Shown here: positions 40,556 to 49,434 of the stretch, piece by piece
Position numbering within the stretch: the first letter of the stretch is position 1
Layout: every line of letters starts with the position of its first letter
Assembly (NCBI GenBank): GCA_011389865.1
Contig: JAABTL010000020.1
Span: 1 to 51,560 of the forward strand
Reading direction: 5' to 3'
Source: Trueperaceae bacterium
GTDB lineage: Bacteria > Deinococcota > Deinococci > Deinococcales > Trueperaceae
Length of the DNA: 51,560 nucleotides
The notes under the pieces: model-generated
Seen by the model: the letters and a program-made list of their open reading frames with translations, nothing else
Told to the model about the DNA's origin: nothing
The model's database searches: none
Translations under genes and position numbers: made by a program

Positions 40556-41599
40556 ATGCCCCAGAACGATGCCCATGGCACCCAACGCATTCAGCCCATG
40601 GGCCCGACGGCGAACGACACCGTTCGGGTCGCGGCGGTCCAGGCCACGCCCGTCTTCCTCGACCGCGAGGCCACCGTCGACAAGGCCTGCGCGCTGATCG
40701 CCGAGGCGGGCCGCCACGGCGCCCATCTCGCCGTGTTCCCCGAGGGGTTCGTGCCCACCTACCCGCTGTGGGCCTGGTACATCCCGCCCATCCGCACCAA
40801 GGAGGCGCGGGTGCTGTACGACGAGCTGCTGCAGCAGTCGGTGACGGTGCCCGGCCCGACGGTCGAGCGGCTCGCCGAGGCGGCGCGCGAGGCGGGCGTG
40901 ACGGTCGTCATGGGCGTCAACGAGCGCAACGCCGAGGCGAGCGGGACGACGCTCTACAACTCGCTGCTCTTCATCGGTCCCGACGGCCGCGTGCTCGGGC
41001 GACACCGCAAGCTCGTGCCCACGGTGGCCGAGCGGCTGGTCCACGGTCGCGGGGACGGGAGCACGCTGGCCGTCTACGACCTCGACATCGGCCGCATGGG
41101 CGGGCTCATCTGCTGGGAGAACTACATGCCGCTCGCGCGCTGGGCGCTCTATGCCCGCGGCGTACAGATCTACGTCGCGCCGACCTGGGACCGCGGCGAG
41201 CCGTGGCTCTCCACCCTGCGCCACATCGCCAAGGAGGGGCGCGCCTTCGTGATCGGCTGCTGTTCGCCGGTGCGACGCGGCGACGTGCCGGACCGCTACG
41301 CCTTCAAGGCGGAGTACCTACCAGACGCGCCCTGGATCAACCCGGGCGGCAGCGCGATCGTCGATCCCGACGGCCGGTTCCTGGCAGAGCCCGTGACCGA
41401 GCGCGAGGAGATCCTCTACGCCGACCTCGACATGGGCATGCTCCGCGGCTCGCGCTTCCAACTCGACGTCGCCGGCCACTATGGACGGCCCGACGTGTTC
41501 GGCTTCCGGGTCCGCACCGGCGGCGACGCGACGCCCCACGACGGCGCGGAGGTCATCGATGGGCACGCCGCGCCGGCCGGCGTGTCGGCGGCTACGTGA
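40556..41599 (+). CDS. Nitrilase
   Basis: 347 residues. The catalytic triad is clear: Glu63 in FPEGFVPTYP, Lys152 in RHRKLVPT and Cys186 in LICWENYMP. Motifs such as GGLICWENYM and APTWDRGEPW...HIAKEGR are characteristic of true nitrilases (EC 3.5.5.-) more than amidases. It hydrolyses a nitrile to the acid and ammonia in the cytosol. A second ATG at 40598 (MGPTAND) would remove a 14-residue tail and is a possible real start; no ribosome site decides. The tail DGAEVIDGHAAPAGV is poorly conserved. Its end overlaps the antisense small membrane protein by 8 bases. Confidence 0.9.
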   Translation: MPQNDAHGTQRIQPMGPTANDTVRVAAVQATPVFLDREATVDKACALIAEAGRHGAHLAVFPEGFVPTYPLWAWYIPPIRTKEARVLYDELLQQSVTVPGPTVERLAEAAREAGVTVVMGVNERNAEASGTTLYNSLLFIGPDGRVLGRHRKLVPTVAERLVHGRGDGSTLAVYDLDIGRMGGLICWENYMPLARWALYARGVQIYVAPTWDRGEPWLSTLRHIAKEGRAFVIGCCSPVRRGDVPDRYAFKAEYLPDAPWINPGGSAIVDPDGRFLAEPVTEREEILYADLDMGMLRGSRFQLDVAGHYGRPDVFGFRVRTGGDATPHDGAEVIDGHAAPAGVSAAT

Positions 41600-41741
41600 C
41601 GCGGCGGCCGTTGATGACCTGGACGAGGAAGAGCACGGCGGCGATCACCAACAACACGTAGATGAACCCACCGAGCGTGGTTCCGGTGACGAGGCCGAGC
41701 AGCCACAGGACGAGCAAGACGATCGCAATGGTCATGAGCAT
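41592..41741 (-). CDS. lmo0937-family small membrane protein
   Basis: 49 residues: MLMTIAIVLLVLWLLGLV, a turn TGTTLGGF, then IYVLLVIAAVLFLV and QVINGRRVT. This two-helix hairpin with LWLLGLVTG and a final GRR closely matches the lmo0937 family of small stress-associated membrane proteins. Function unknown. GAGAGGGG precedes the ATG by about 8 bases; a second ATG lies at 41735. The site itself can fold with the CCCTCT just upstream. It is antisense to the nitrilase 3' end by 8 bases. Confidence 0.85.
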   Translation of the reverse strand: MLMTIAIVLLVLWLLGLVTGTTLGGFIYVLLVIAAVLFLVQVINGRRVT

Positions 41742-42041
41742 GGAAGACACCCCTCTCGGAGAGGGACCGCGTCCGATCGTGGCGGCAGCACGGAGACACC
41801 AGGTTGGCGTTTCGATTCAGGATACGCGGGGTCTCGTGCCGGCTCGGTGCAGCGCGCACATCGGCGGCTGCCGAAGCGTTGGGCCCAGGACGGGCCCGTG
41901 GCCGGCCACGCCGGGGTCGGAGCCGGGCCGTGCCCCTGTGACGAACGAGTGAGAGACGCTGCCAGGCGGGACATACAATGACGGTCCAGCTCGATGTGCG
42001 GGTTGGCGTGAAGACGCGCCGTCGGCGCGTGAAGGTGTCCA
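41742..42041. promoter_or_regulatory. 300-bp divergent control region between two small stress-type genes
   Basis: No gene is seen here. TATCCT on the minus strand (41819-41824) is a -10 for the lmo0937-like gene. TACAAT on the plus strand (41974-41979) is the best -10 in the window and gives a leader of about 55 bases for the PRC-barrel gene, which has AAGGTG before its ATG. CCCTCTC and GAGAGGG (41750-41764) form an inverted repeat across the small gene's ribosome binding site. Confidence 0.5.
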
Positions 42042-42470
42042 ATGGCACGACTCGTCAAGATCGCCCTCGCGAGCCTGCTCGTGGGTCTCGCCTCCGTGTT
42101 CGCTCAGACCGACCGGCTCGCCGGCGGCGCCTTCGTGGAGTACGGCGCGTCGCACGACCTCTTGGCTTCCGACCTGATGGGTACCGACCTGTACGTCAGC
42201 CCGACGCCCGTGACGCTCGCGCGCGTCGATGAGCTGCCGCCCGAGTGGGAACTGGTCGCCAGCATCGGCGACCTCGTGATCGACAGCGACGGCGTCGTCC
42301 GGGGCGTCCTGGCCGACATCGGCGGCTTCCTCGGCATCATCGGCACCCGAACGGTCGCGATTCCGATCGAGCAACTCGTCATCCACCGGAGCACCGACCT
42401 GTCCGAAGTGCGCGTGTACCTCGCGATCACCGAGGAGGAGCTCCTCTCCCTGCCGCCACGCGACGACTGA
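42042..42470 (+). CDS. Exported PRC-barrel-domain protein
   Basis: 142 residues. MARLVKIALASLLVGLASVFA is a clear signal peptide, followed by a short linker and a PRC-barrel: ASDLMGTDLYV, VASIGDLVIDSDGVVRGVLADIGGFLGIIGTRTVAIPIEQL. PRC-barrels bind proteins or small ligands and occur in stress proteins; in this exported form the role is not known. AAGGTG lies 7 bases before the ATG. The last base of its TGA is the first of the next ATG (TGATG), so a 54-residue ORF is coupled to it. Confidence 0.85.
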   Translation: MARLVKIALASLLVGLASVFAQTDRLAGGAFVEYGASHDLLASDLMGTDLYVSPTPVTLARVDELPPEWELVASIGDLVIDSDGVVRGVLADIGGFLGIIGTRTVAIPIEQLVIHRSTDLSEVRVYLAITEEELLSLPPRDD

Positions 42471-42634
42471 TGCGCGAACACGACCCCTTGCCTTCTGCGC
42501 GGTGGCGCCGGTCGCCGCCCCACCCCGGCACGCCCGCACCGACGAAGGCCGCGTGGCCCTCGACGGCGGACGCCGACTGGCTGCGAGACCTCCATTCGTA
42601 CGACGGCTTCGTCCGGCACCGGCGCCCCGACTGA
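42470..42634 (+). CDS. 54-residue ORF translationally coupled to the PRC-barrel gene
   Basis: Starts in TGATG overlap with the PRC-barrel stop. The protein begins MREHDPLPSARWRRSPPHPG, has a Pro/Thr-rich middle and ends WLRDLHSYDGFVRHRRPD. It has no membrane segment and six arginines before two tryptophan-containing stretches. I do not recognise it. The overlap is the main evidence for expression; composition alone would not separate it from chance. Confidence 0.4.
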   Translation: MREHDPLPSARWRRSPPHPGTPAPTKAAWPSTADADWLRDLHSYDGFVRHRRPD

Positions 42635-42761
42635 CGCAGCCGACGACGAGCCTCACCGCGGGACGTCGAGGGCGCCCAGGTCCGCTTCGCAGATCGAGCG
42701 ACGGCGGCACCCGAGAGGCGCGCCAGACGAACCTCCCATCCGCGGTTGGGGCCCCAACGAT

Positions 42762-42797
42762 GCGCGAGCGCCCGGCAAGGTGGCCGGGCGCTCGCGC
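42762..42797. terminator. Strong hairpin between convergent genes
   Basis: CGCGAGCGCCCGGC and GCCGGGCGCTCGCG pair over 14 bp (15 with the flanking G-C) around AAGGTG. It lies before the AhpD-like gene's stop at 42807 and after the 54-aa ORF, so it can end both transcripts. No T-run on either side. The rest of the 172-bp gap shows no gene. Confidence 0.7.
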
Positions 42798-42806
42798 GTA
42801 GGGACG

Positions 42807-43220
42807 TCAGTCGGCGGAGATCGCCCCGGCCCTGGCCTCGCCCTTGTCGCCGGCCCGCTGGGCCGCGCCGAACTCGGACTCGAACTGGCCGAGCGCCTCG
42901 TAGGCCTCGACGCCGTACATCACCGAGGGGCCGCCACCCATCAGGATGGCGACGCCGATGGCCTCGACGATCTCGGGGCGGGTGGCGCCGGACTTGAGCG
43001 CGTCGTGGACGTGGAACGAGATGCAGCCCTCGCAGCGCACGCTGATCGCGATGCCGAGCGCGATGAGTTCCTTGGTCTTCGGGTCGAGCGTGCCGTCGCC
43101 GACGGCGGCGTGGTGCAGCTTGCCGAATCCCTCCATCACGGAGGGGATCTCGCGTTGGACCTGACCCATCAGCTTCTGGATGTGGTTGTGGATGTCGGGG
43201 TAGTTCTTCTCTTTGGACAC
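42807..43220 (-). CDS. Carboxymuconolactone decarboxylase family (AhpD-like) protein
   Basis: 137 residues from GTG 43220, with GAGGAG 6 bases upstream. The redox motif RCEGCISFHVHDALK has Cys63 and Cys66 with His70 close by, as in AhpD-like alkylhydroperoxidases. The fold is all-helical: LDPKTKELIALGIAISV, PEIVEAIGVAILMGGG. It probably reduces peroxides or acts as a thiol oxidoreductase in the cytosol. Its charged tail (FGAAQRAGDKGEARAG) is unusual. TAGGCT at 43265-43270 on the minus strand is a possible -10, giving a leader of about 35 bases. Confidence 0.92.
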   Translation of the reverse strand: MSKEKNYPDIHNHIQKLMGQVQREIPSVMEGFGKLHHAAVGDGTLDPKTKELIALGIAISVRCEGCISFHVHDALKSGATRPEIVEAIGVAILMGGGPSVMYGVEAYEALGQFESEFGAAQRAGDKGEARAGAISAD

Positions 43221-43264
43221 GTAGGACTCCTCACGCACGCCCGACGTCGTCGGGCGGCCAGGTC

Positions 43265-43270
43265 AGCCTA
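43265..43270 (-). promoter_or_regulatory. -10 candidate TAGGCT for the AhpD-like gene
   Basis: Minus-strand TAGGCT about 45 bases before GTG 43220. A CCGACGTCGTCGG inverted repeat lies between the box and the ribosome site. Also in this 133-bp gap, GCCGA/TCGGC at 43314-43330 is a weak hairpin after the Gfo/Idh/MocA gene. Confidence 0.35.
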
Positions 43271-43353
43271 CCCCGACCCATGCGTGAATCCAGGTGTCGA
43301 ACATCCCTCGGTCGCCGAAATACTATCGGCGTGCGCCCTCGGTCCCGTGTCGG

Positions 43354-44373
43354 CTAGGCGCCCGCGACCTCCACCCATCTTCCAGCCTGCCCGCTCTCGA
43401 AGATCGCGTCGAGCACGCGCTGGTTCGCGAGCGCGTCCGACAGCGGCGTCGGCACCGGGGCATCCTCGAGGACGGCGCGCGAGAACGCCTCCGCCTGCAG
43501 CGTGTACTGGTCGACGCGGTCGAAGGTCGTCTGGTGGATGCCCGCCGCGGTCTCGTGCCACAGCCGGCAGGGGCCGTCCTGCGGCGCGTTGAACGGGATC
43601 TCGAGCTCGATGCGCCCCTCGTCGCCGTACGCGTGCGCCCGCTGGTACGCCTGGTGCTGCGTCCCGCAGGTGAAGGTGGCGGTGCGCCCCCGGCCGAAGT
43701 CGAGGATCGCGCTCACCAACCGGTCGACGCCGAGCTCGGGGTCGATGTCGACGGTCGCCACCACCCGCAGCGGCTCGCCTCCGAACAGCCAGCGCGACAG
43801 CGAAACGTCGTAGCTGCCGATGTCGCGCAGGCCGCCACCGCCCGCCTCGGGCTGGTTGCGGATGTTCTCCGGGTCGTACTTGACGTAGCTGAAGTGCGAG
43901 TGCACCGTCACGAGCCGACCGATCGCGCCCTCGTCGATCAACCGCTTCGCGGTCACCCACTGCGGGTGGAAGCGGTACATGAACGCCTCCATCACCTTGA
44001 AGCGCGGGTGGGCCGCCGCCGCCTCCATGAGGCGCTGGACTTCGGCGGCGTCCATGCCGAGCGGCTTCTCGCACAGCACGTGCTTGCCGGCCTGCAGCGC
44101 GCGAATCGACCAGTCGACGTGCAGGTGGTTCGGCAGCGGCACGTAGACGGCGTCGACTCCTGGGTCGGCGAGCAGCGCCTCGTAGCTGCCGTGCGCGCGC
44201 GGTACGCGCAGGGCGTCGGCCGCGGCGCGCGCGACGGCCTCGCTGCGCGAGGCGATCGCCACCACCTCGACGTTCTCGGCCTTGAGCATCGCGGGGATGA
44301 CCTTCTCGCGCGCGATGCGGGCGGCGCCGAGCACCCCCCAGCGGACGCGGTCGGGACGAGCGGGATCGGGCAT
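43354..44373 (-). CDS. Gfo/Idh/MocA family oxidoreductase
   Basis: 339 residues. The NAD(P) fold starts RWGVLGAARIAREKVIPA, followed by VPLPNHLHVDWSIRALQAGKHVLCEKPLG, which holds the family's EKP, and the C-terminal sheet domain carries RFHPQW and GGLRDIGSYDVSLSRWLFGG. It oxidises or reduces a sugar or related polyol; the closest known types are glucose-fructose oxidoreductase or xylose dehydrogenase-like. It follows the M20 peptidase by 29 bp on the same strand and is probably co-transcribed. Confidence 0.9.
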   Translation of the reverse strand: MPDPARPDRVRWGVLGAARIAREKVIPAMLKAENVEVVAIASRSEAVARAAADALRVPRAHGSYEALLADPGVDAVYVPLPNHLHVDWSIRALQAGKHVLCEKPLGMDAAEVQRLMEAAAAHPRFKVMEAFMYRFHPQWVTAKRLIDEGAIGRLVTVHSHFSYVKYDPENIRNQPEAGGGGLRDIGSYDVSLSRWLFGGEPLRVVATVDIDPELGVDRLVSAILDFGRGRTATFTCGTQHQAYQRAHAYGDEGRIELEIPFNAPQDGPCRLWHETAAGIHQTTFDRVDQYTLQAEAFSRAVLEDAPVPTPLSDALANQRVLDAIFESGQAGRWVEVAGA

Positions 44374-44402
44374 GGGGCACCTCCGGGTCGAACGGGGTCT
44401 CG

Positions 44403-45776
<1,374 letters not shown>

Positions 45777-45897
45777 GGGATCCTCTCTGGCCCCCGGGGG
45801 CGTCGTCGGACCATTCGCGAGCGGCGGCGTTCGGAGGTGGCGTCGCTCGCGCGGTGGGTCGACGGAGTGAAGGCGAAGTTACCGCGCCGACGCGAGC

Positions 45898-46827
45898 TCA
45901 GCGCTTCAGCACCGCCAGCGGCACGTAGCACGCCACCACGAAACTCGGGTTGACGACCTCGCTGATCTTGAGGTCGGCGGCCGCGCTGCACAGCACGTAC
46001 GCCTGCTCTCGCGTGAGCCCGTGGTGCGCCTCGAGGTGGTCGATCATGCGCCGCACCGCGTCGCGCGCGCACGCGAGGAGGTCGGTCCCGTGCGCGGTGG
46101 TGGCATGGAAACCGCGCGCGTCCGCCGTGGTCAGCGGCGAGGGCACGACGAACTGCAGCTCCGGCACGGGGCGGTCGCGGCGCACCTGGAAGCGCAGGGT
46201 CGCCGCGAGGGGCGCCTCGATCGCCGCGCCGCACACCTCGCCGTCGCCCTGCGCGGCGTGGCCGTCGCCGGTGGCGAAGTTGGCGCCGGGCGCGAACACC
46301 GGGAAGAAGGCGCGGGTGCCCGCCGTCAGGTGGCGCACGTCGACGTTCCCGCCGTTGCGGCGCGGCGGCATGGTGTCGAGCCGTCCGGCCTCGGCCGGCG
46401 CCACGCCCATCACCCCGCAGAAGGGCGCGAATGGGACCTCGACCGCGTCGCTGTCGCGGAAGAAGCACGAACGGCCCTCCACGCGCCAGTGCTGCAGGTG
46501 CGGCTCCGGGAAGTCCTCCGCCAGCAGCCCCATGCCGGGGAGCCAGCCGGTCCAGCCCCAGCCGCGGTGCGCGAACTCCAGGATCTCGACCTCGAGCGTG
46601 TCGCCCGCCTGGGCGCCGCGCACCGCCACCGGCCCGAGCAGCGAGTGGGCGCGCGAACCGTCGATCGCGAGCAGGTCTGCGACCTTCGTCACGGGGGTCA
46701 TCTGGCCGTCGAGCGGCTCGCGCAGCTCGAAGGTCACGGTGTCGCCCGGGTCGATCTCGAGCCGGGCGGGGTCGTCGCGGTCGAACCAGGCGTGGGTCTC
46801 ACTGCCGTCCAGGACGTGGTGGGTCAT
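45898..46827 (-). CDS. Acetamidase/formamidase family protein
   Basis: 309 residues. Signatures are IDPGDTVTFELREPLDGQM, LLGPVAVRGAQAGDTLEVEIL, PFCGVMGVAP, PPRRNGGNVDVRHL and GDGHAAQGDGEVCGAAIEAP, the last being typical of the FmdA_AmdA family. It cleaves short amides such as formamide or acetamide to the acid and ammonia. The stop of the MBL gene overlaps its ATG by 4 bases (46824-46827), so the two are coupled. A nitrilase is encoded about 5 kb away on the other strand, giving a small nitrogen-release theme. Confidence 0.92.
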   Translation of the reverse strand: MTHHVLDGSETHAWFDRDDPARLEIDPGDTVTFELREPLDGQMTPVTKVADLLAIDGSRAHSLLGPVAVRGAQAGDTLEVEILEFAHRGWGWTGWLPGMGLLAEDFPEPHLQHWRVEGRSCFFRDSDAVEVPFAPFCGVMGVAPAEAGRLDTMPPRRNGGNVDVRHLTAGTRAFFPVFAPGANFATGDGHAAQGDGEVCGAAIEAPLAATLRFQVRRDRPVPELQFVVPSPLTTADARGFHATTAHGTDLLACARDAVRRMIDHLEAHHGLTREQAYVLCSAAADLKISEVVNPSFVVACYVPLAVLKR

Positions 46828-47696
46828 GCCGTCTCCGCGCCGTACCCGAGCGCGACTGCCGCGCCGCGCACCGCCAGCGGGAGCCGCTCGCCGGCCATCG
46901 GCAGGTCGCGGTAGGCGTCCAGGCGCACGCGCGCCACGGCCTCGTCGACGGTGGCGCCGGCGCGAAGAAGGTCGCCCACCTCGGTCGCCAGCGCCTCGAG
47001 CAGGCGGCGCTGGTCGTCGAGCACCTCGGGGCCGGCCAGTGGACCGTGCCCCGGCACGACGACGCGCGGCCCCCAGGCGGCCAGCCGATCGAGCCCGGCG
47101 AACCAGTTCTCGAGGTTCGTGCGCACGAGCGGGAACGCGCCGTGGAACACCTGGTCGCCCGACCAGGCGATCCGCTCCTCGGGGCACCACCACAGCGTGT
47201 CGGAGTCCGAGTGCCCGGGCCCCACCGACACGCCCTCCAGCGTCACGCCGCCCAGGTCGACGGTCGCCCGCGCGTCGAACGCGACGTCGACCTCGGGCAT
47301 CGCGAAACTCGCCGGGTCCCCGCCGAGCCGCGCGGCCATGCCGGCGTAGGCGTCGTGCACCGCCGGGTCGCGCAGGGTGGCGGCCGAGCGCGCGCTGCCC
47401 ACGACCGCGGCCCCCTGGAAGGTGACGCGGCCGAGCACGTGGTCGGGGTCGGCGTGGGTGAGAAGGAGCCAGCGCACCGGTCGGCCGCCGGCGAGGCGCT
47501 CCGCCTCGGCCCGCACGGGGGCCGTCTGCTCCGGCGTCATCATCCCGTCGACGACGGCCGTGGCGCGGTCGCCGACCACGATCGTGGCGTTGGCCTGCCA
47601 GCGCTCGCCGGTGACCGGCCCGTAGGCCACGGTCACGCGCGGCGACACCGGGACGAGGCGGACCTCGGGGTGCGGATCGAGCGGGTGGGGCTGCAT
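46824..47696 (-). CDS. MBL-fold metallo-hydrolase
   Basis: 290 residues. Metal ligands are read as LLLTHADPDHVLG (HxDxDH), VGPGHSDSDTLWW, AWSGDQVFHGAFP and VVVPGHGPLAG. The arrangement is that of the class of glyoxalase II or beta-lactamase-like hydrolases with an alpha-helical C terminus. No signal peptide is seen. The ATG at 47696 has TACCCT 5 bases upstream, and the gene leads the amidase. Its substrate may be an ester or lactone related to that pathway, but this is not shown by sequence. Confidence 0.9.
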   Translation of the reverse strand: MQPHPLDPHPEVRLVPVSPRVTVAYGPVTGERWQANATIVVGDRATAVVDGMMTPEQTAPVRAEAERLAGGRPVRWLLLTHADPDHVLGRVTFQGAAVVGSARSAATLRDPAVHDAYAGMAARLGGDPASFAMPEVDVAFDARATVDLGGVTLEGVSVGPGHSDSDTLWWCPEERIAWSGDQVFHGAFPLVRTNLENWFAGLDRLAAWGPRVVVPGHGPLAGPEVLDDQRRLLEALATEVGDLLRAGATVDEAVARVRLDAYRDLPMAGERLPLAVRGAAVALGYGAETA

Positions 47697-47701
47697 GGAG
47701 C

Positions 47702-47707
47702 AGGGTA
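47702..47707 (-). promoter_or_regulatory. -10 box TACCCT for the MBL-amidase pair
   Basis: TACCCT on the minus strand ends 5 bases before the ATG at 47696; leaderless type. Confidence 0.5.
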
Positions 47708-47819
47708 GCAGGCGGCCGTACGCTCTCGCGCGGTGCCGAAAGCCTGGCCGTGCGCGGCGGCGTGCGAAGGCGCCTGAGCGTGATCCGCGCGCATCACGTC
47801 GCCGCACGCCACGCCTGCG

Positions 47820-47825
47820 TACACT
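47820..47825 (+). promoter_or_regulatory. -10 candidate TACACT for the PLP decarboxylase
   Basis: TACACT about 70 bases before the ATG at 47896, giving a leader of about 60 bases that includes a CTGGAGG site. No other feature is seen in the 199-bp divergent gap. Confidence 0.4.
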
Positions 47826-47895
47826 GCCGGCCACGACCGCAACGACCATCAGCCCGGGTCCGAGCGACGACACCCGCGAACCCTGGAGGCCCATC

Positions 47896-49365
47896 ATGAT
47901 CGACCCCGCCGAGACTGCCGCCGCGCACGAGACCCTCGACCCCACCGACCTCGAGGGCCTGCGAACGCTGGCGCATCGGATGGTGGACGACGCCTTCGAC
48001 GACCTGGCCCGACTGCCCGAGCGACCGGTGTGGCGCCCCATGCCCGAGGACCTGGCGCCACGCTTCGAGACCCCGGCGCCGCGCACGGGTGTCGGTGCGG
48101 AGGCCGCCTACGGCCAGTACCGATCGCAGGTCGTGCCGTACCTGATGGGCAACGACCACCCACGCTTCTGGGGCTGGTACGTCGGTAACGGCACCATGGT
48201 CGGTGCGCTCGGTGCGTTCCTGGCCGCGGCATCGAACCCCAACCTCGGCGGAGGCAACCACGCCGCGGTACGCGTGGAGCAGCAGGTGCTGCGCTGGTGC
48301 GCGGAGCTGCTCGGCTTCCCGCTGGACGCCGGCGGGCTGATGGTCGGCGGCGCGTCGATGGCCAACCTGGTGGGTTGGACCGTCGCGCGTCACGTGCACG
48401 CCGGTGTCGACGTCCGCGCGGAGGGCATCGCCGCCATCCCGGAGCCGCTCGTGGCGTACGCGTCGGTGGAGGTGCACTCGTGCCACCAGCGCTCGGCGGA
48501 GCTCCTCGGCCTCGGGGCCCACGCGCTGCGCCTCATCCCCACCGACGACGCGTACCGCATCGACCTCGCGGCCCTGCGTCGGGCCGTCCACGAGGACCGC
48601 GCGGCCGGCCGCAAGCCCTTCCTCGTCATCGGCAACGCCGGAACCATCAACACGGGCGCGATCGACGACCTGGACGCCATCGCCGACCTGTGTGCCGAGG
48701 AGCGCCTGCGCTTCCACGTCGACGGCGCCATCGGGGCGATGATCGGCCTCGCGCCCGCGCTGGCGCCCCTTCTGCGCGGCATCGAGCGGGCCGACTCGAT
48801 CGCCCTCGACCTGCACAAGTGGATGCACGTGCCCTTCGAGGCGGGCCTGGTGCTCGTGCGCGACGCGGCGGCGCAGCGTGCCACCTTCGAGACGTCGCCC
48901 GCCTACCTGGCGCACGCGCCGCGCGGCCTCGCGGGGGGCGCGACGTGGCTCACCGACTTCGGCCTCGAGACCTCCCGCGACTTCAAGGCGCTCAAGGTTT
49001 GGCTGTCTTGGATGGACCGCGGCGTGGACGCGTACGGCCGGATGATGCAGCGCAACGTCGACCAGGCCCACCACCTGGCGGCCCGTGTCGAGCGCGAGCC
49101 CCTCCTGGAGCTGATGGCGCCGGTCGGCCTCGATATCGTCTGCTTCCGCGTCCACCCCGAGGGCTGGAGCGAAGAGCGCCTCGACGCACTCAACCGCGAG
49201 CTCCTCATGCGCGTCCACGAGAGCGGCGTCGCGGTGCCGTCGTACACGACCCTCGACGGGAAGTACTGCCTGCGGGTCGCCATCGGCAACCACCGCTCGA
49301 CGTTCGAGGACTTCGACGTCTTCGTGGACGCGCTGCTGAAGATGGCGGACGAGGTCGAGGCGTAA
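47896..49365 (+). CDS. PLP-dependent group II decarboxylase
   Basis: 489 residues, usual for aromatic amino acid/glutamate-type decarboxylases. Landmarks are HPRFWGWYVGNGTMVG, the helix LGGGNHAAVRVEQQVLRW, LMVGGASMANLVG for cofactor contact, LVIGNAGTINTGAIDDLDAI, FHVDGAIGAM and SIALDLHKWMHVPFEAG with Schiff-base Lys308. It would decarboxylate an amino acid to an amine; substrate choice cannot be told. CTGGAGG 7 bases before the ATG supports the start. It is convergent with the repeat protein gene and ends in a shared hairpin. Confidence 0.92.
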   Translation: MIDPAETAAAHETLDPTDLEGLRTLAHRMVDDAFDDLARLPERPVWRPMPEDLAPRFETPAPRTGVGAEAAYGQYRSQVVPYLMGNDHPRFWGWYVGNGTMVGALGAFLAAASNPNLGGGNHAAVRVEQQVLRWCAELLGFPLDAGGLMVGGASMANLVGWTVARHVHAGVDVRAEGIAAIPEPLVAYASVEVHSCHQRSAELLGLGAHALRLIPTDDAYRIDLAALRRAVHEDRAAGRKPFLVIGNAGTINTGAIDDLDAIADLCAEERLRFHVDGAIGAMIGLAPALAPLLRGIERADSIALDLHKWMHVPFEAGLVLVRDAAAQRATFETSPAYLAHAPRGLAGGATWLTDFGLETSRDFKALKVWLSWMDRGVDAYGRMMQRNVDQAHHLAARVEREPLLELMAPVGLDIVCFRVHPEGWSEERLDALNRELLMRVHESGVAVPSYTTLDGKYCLRVAIGNHRSTFEDFDVFVDALLKMADEVEA

Positions 49366-49385
49366 CGGGGGGACCGGCACATGAT

Positions 49386-49415
49386 GGGGCCGGGTGCTGG
49401 CGAGCACCCGGCCCC
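49386..49415. terminator. Bidirectional hairpin terminator
   Basis: GGGGCCGGGTGCT and AGCACCCGGCCCC form a perfect 13-bp stem with a GGCG loop, between the convergent stops at 49365 and 49435. No T-run is present. Confidence 0.75.
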
Positions 49416-49434
49416 GCATGTCATCGTGCGACGG

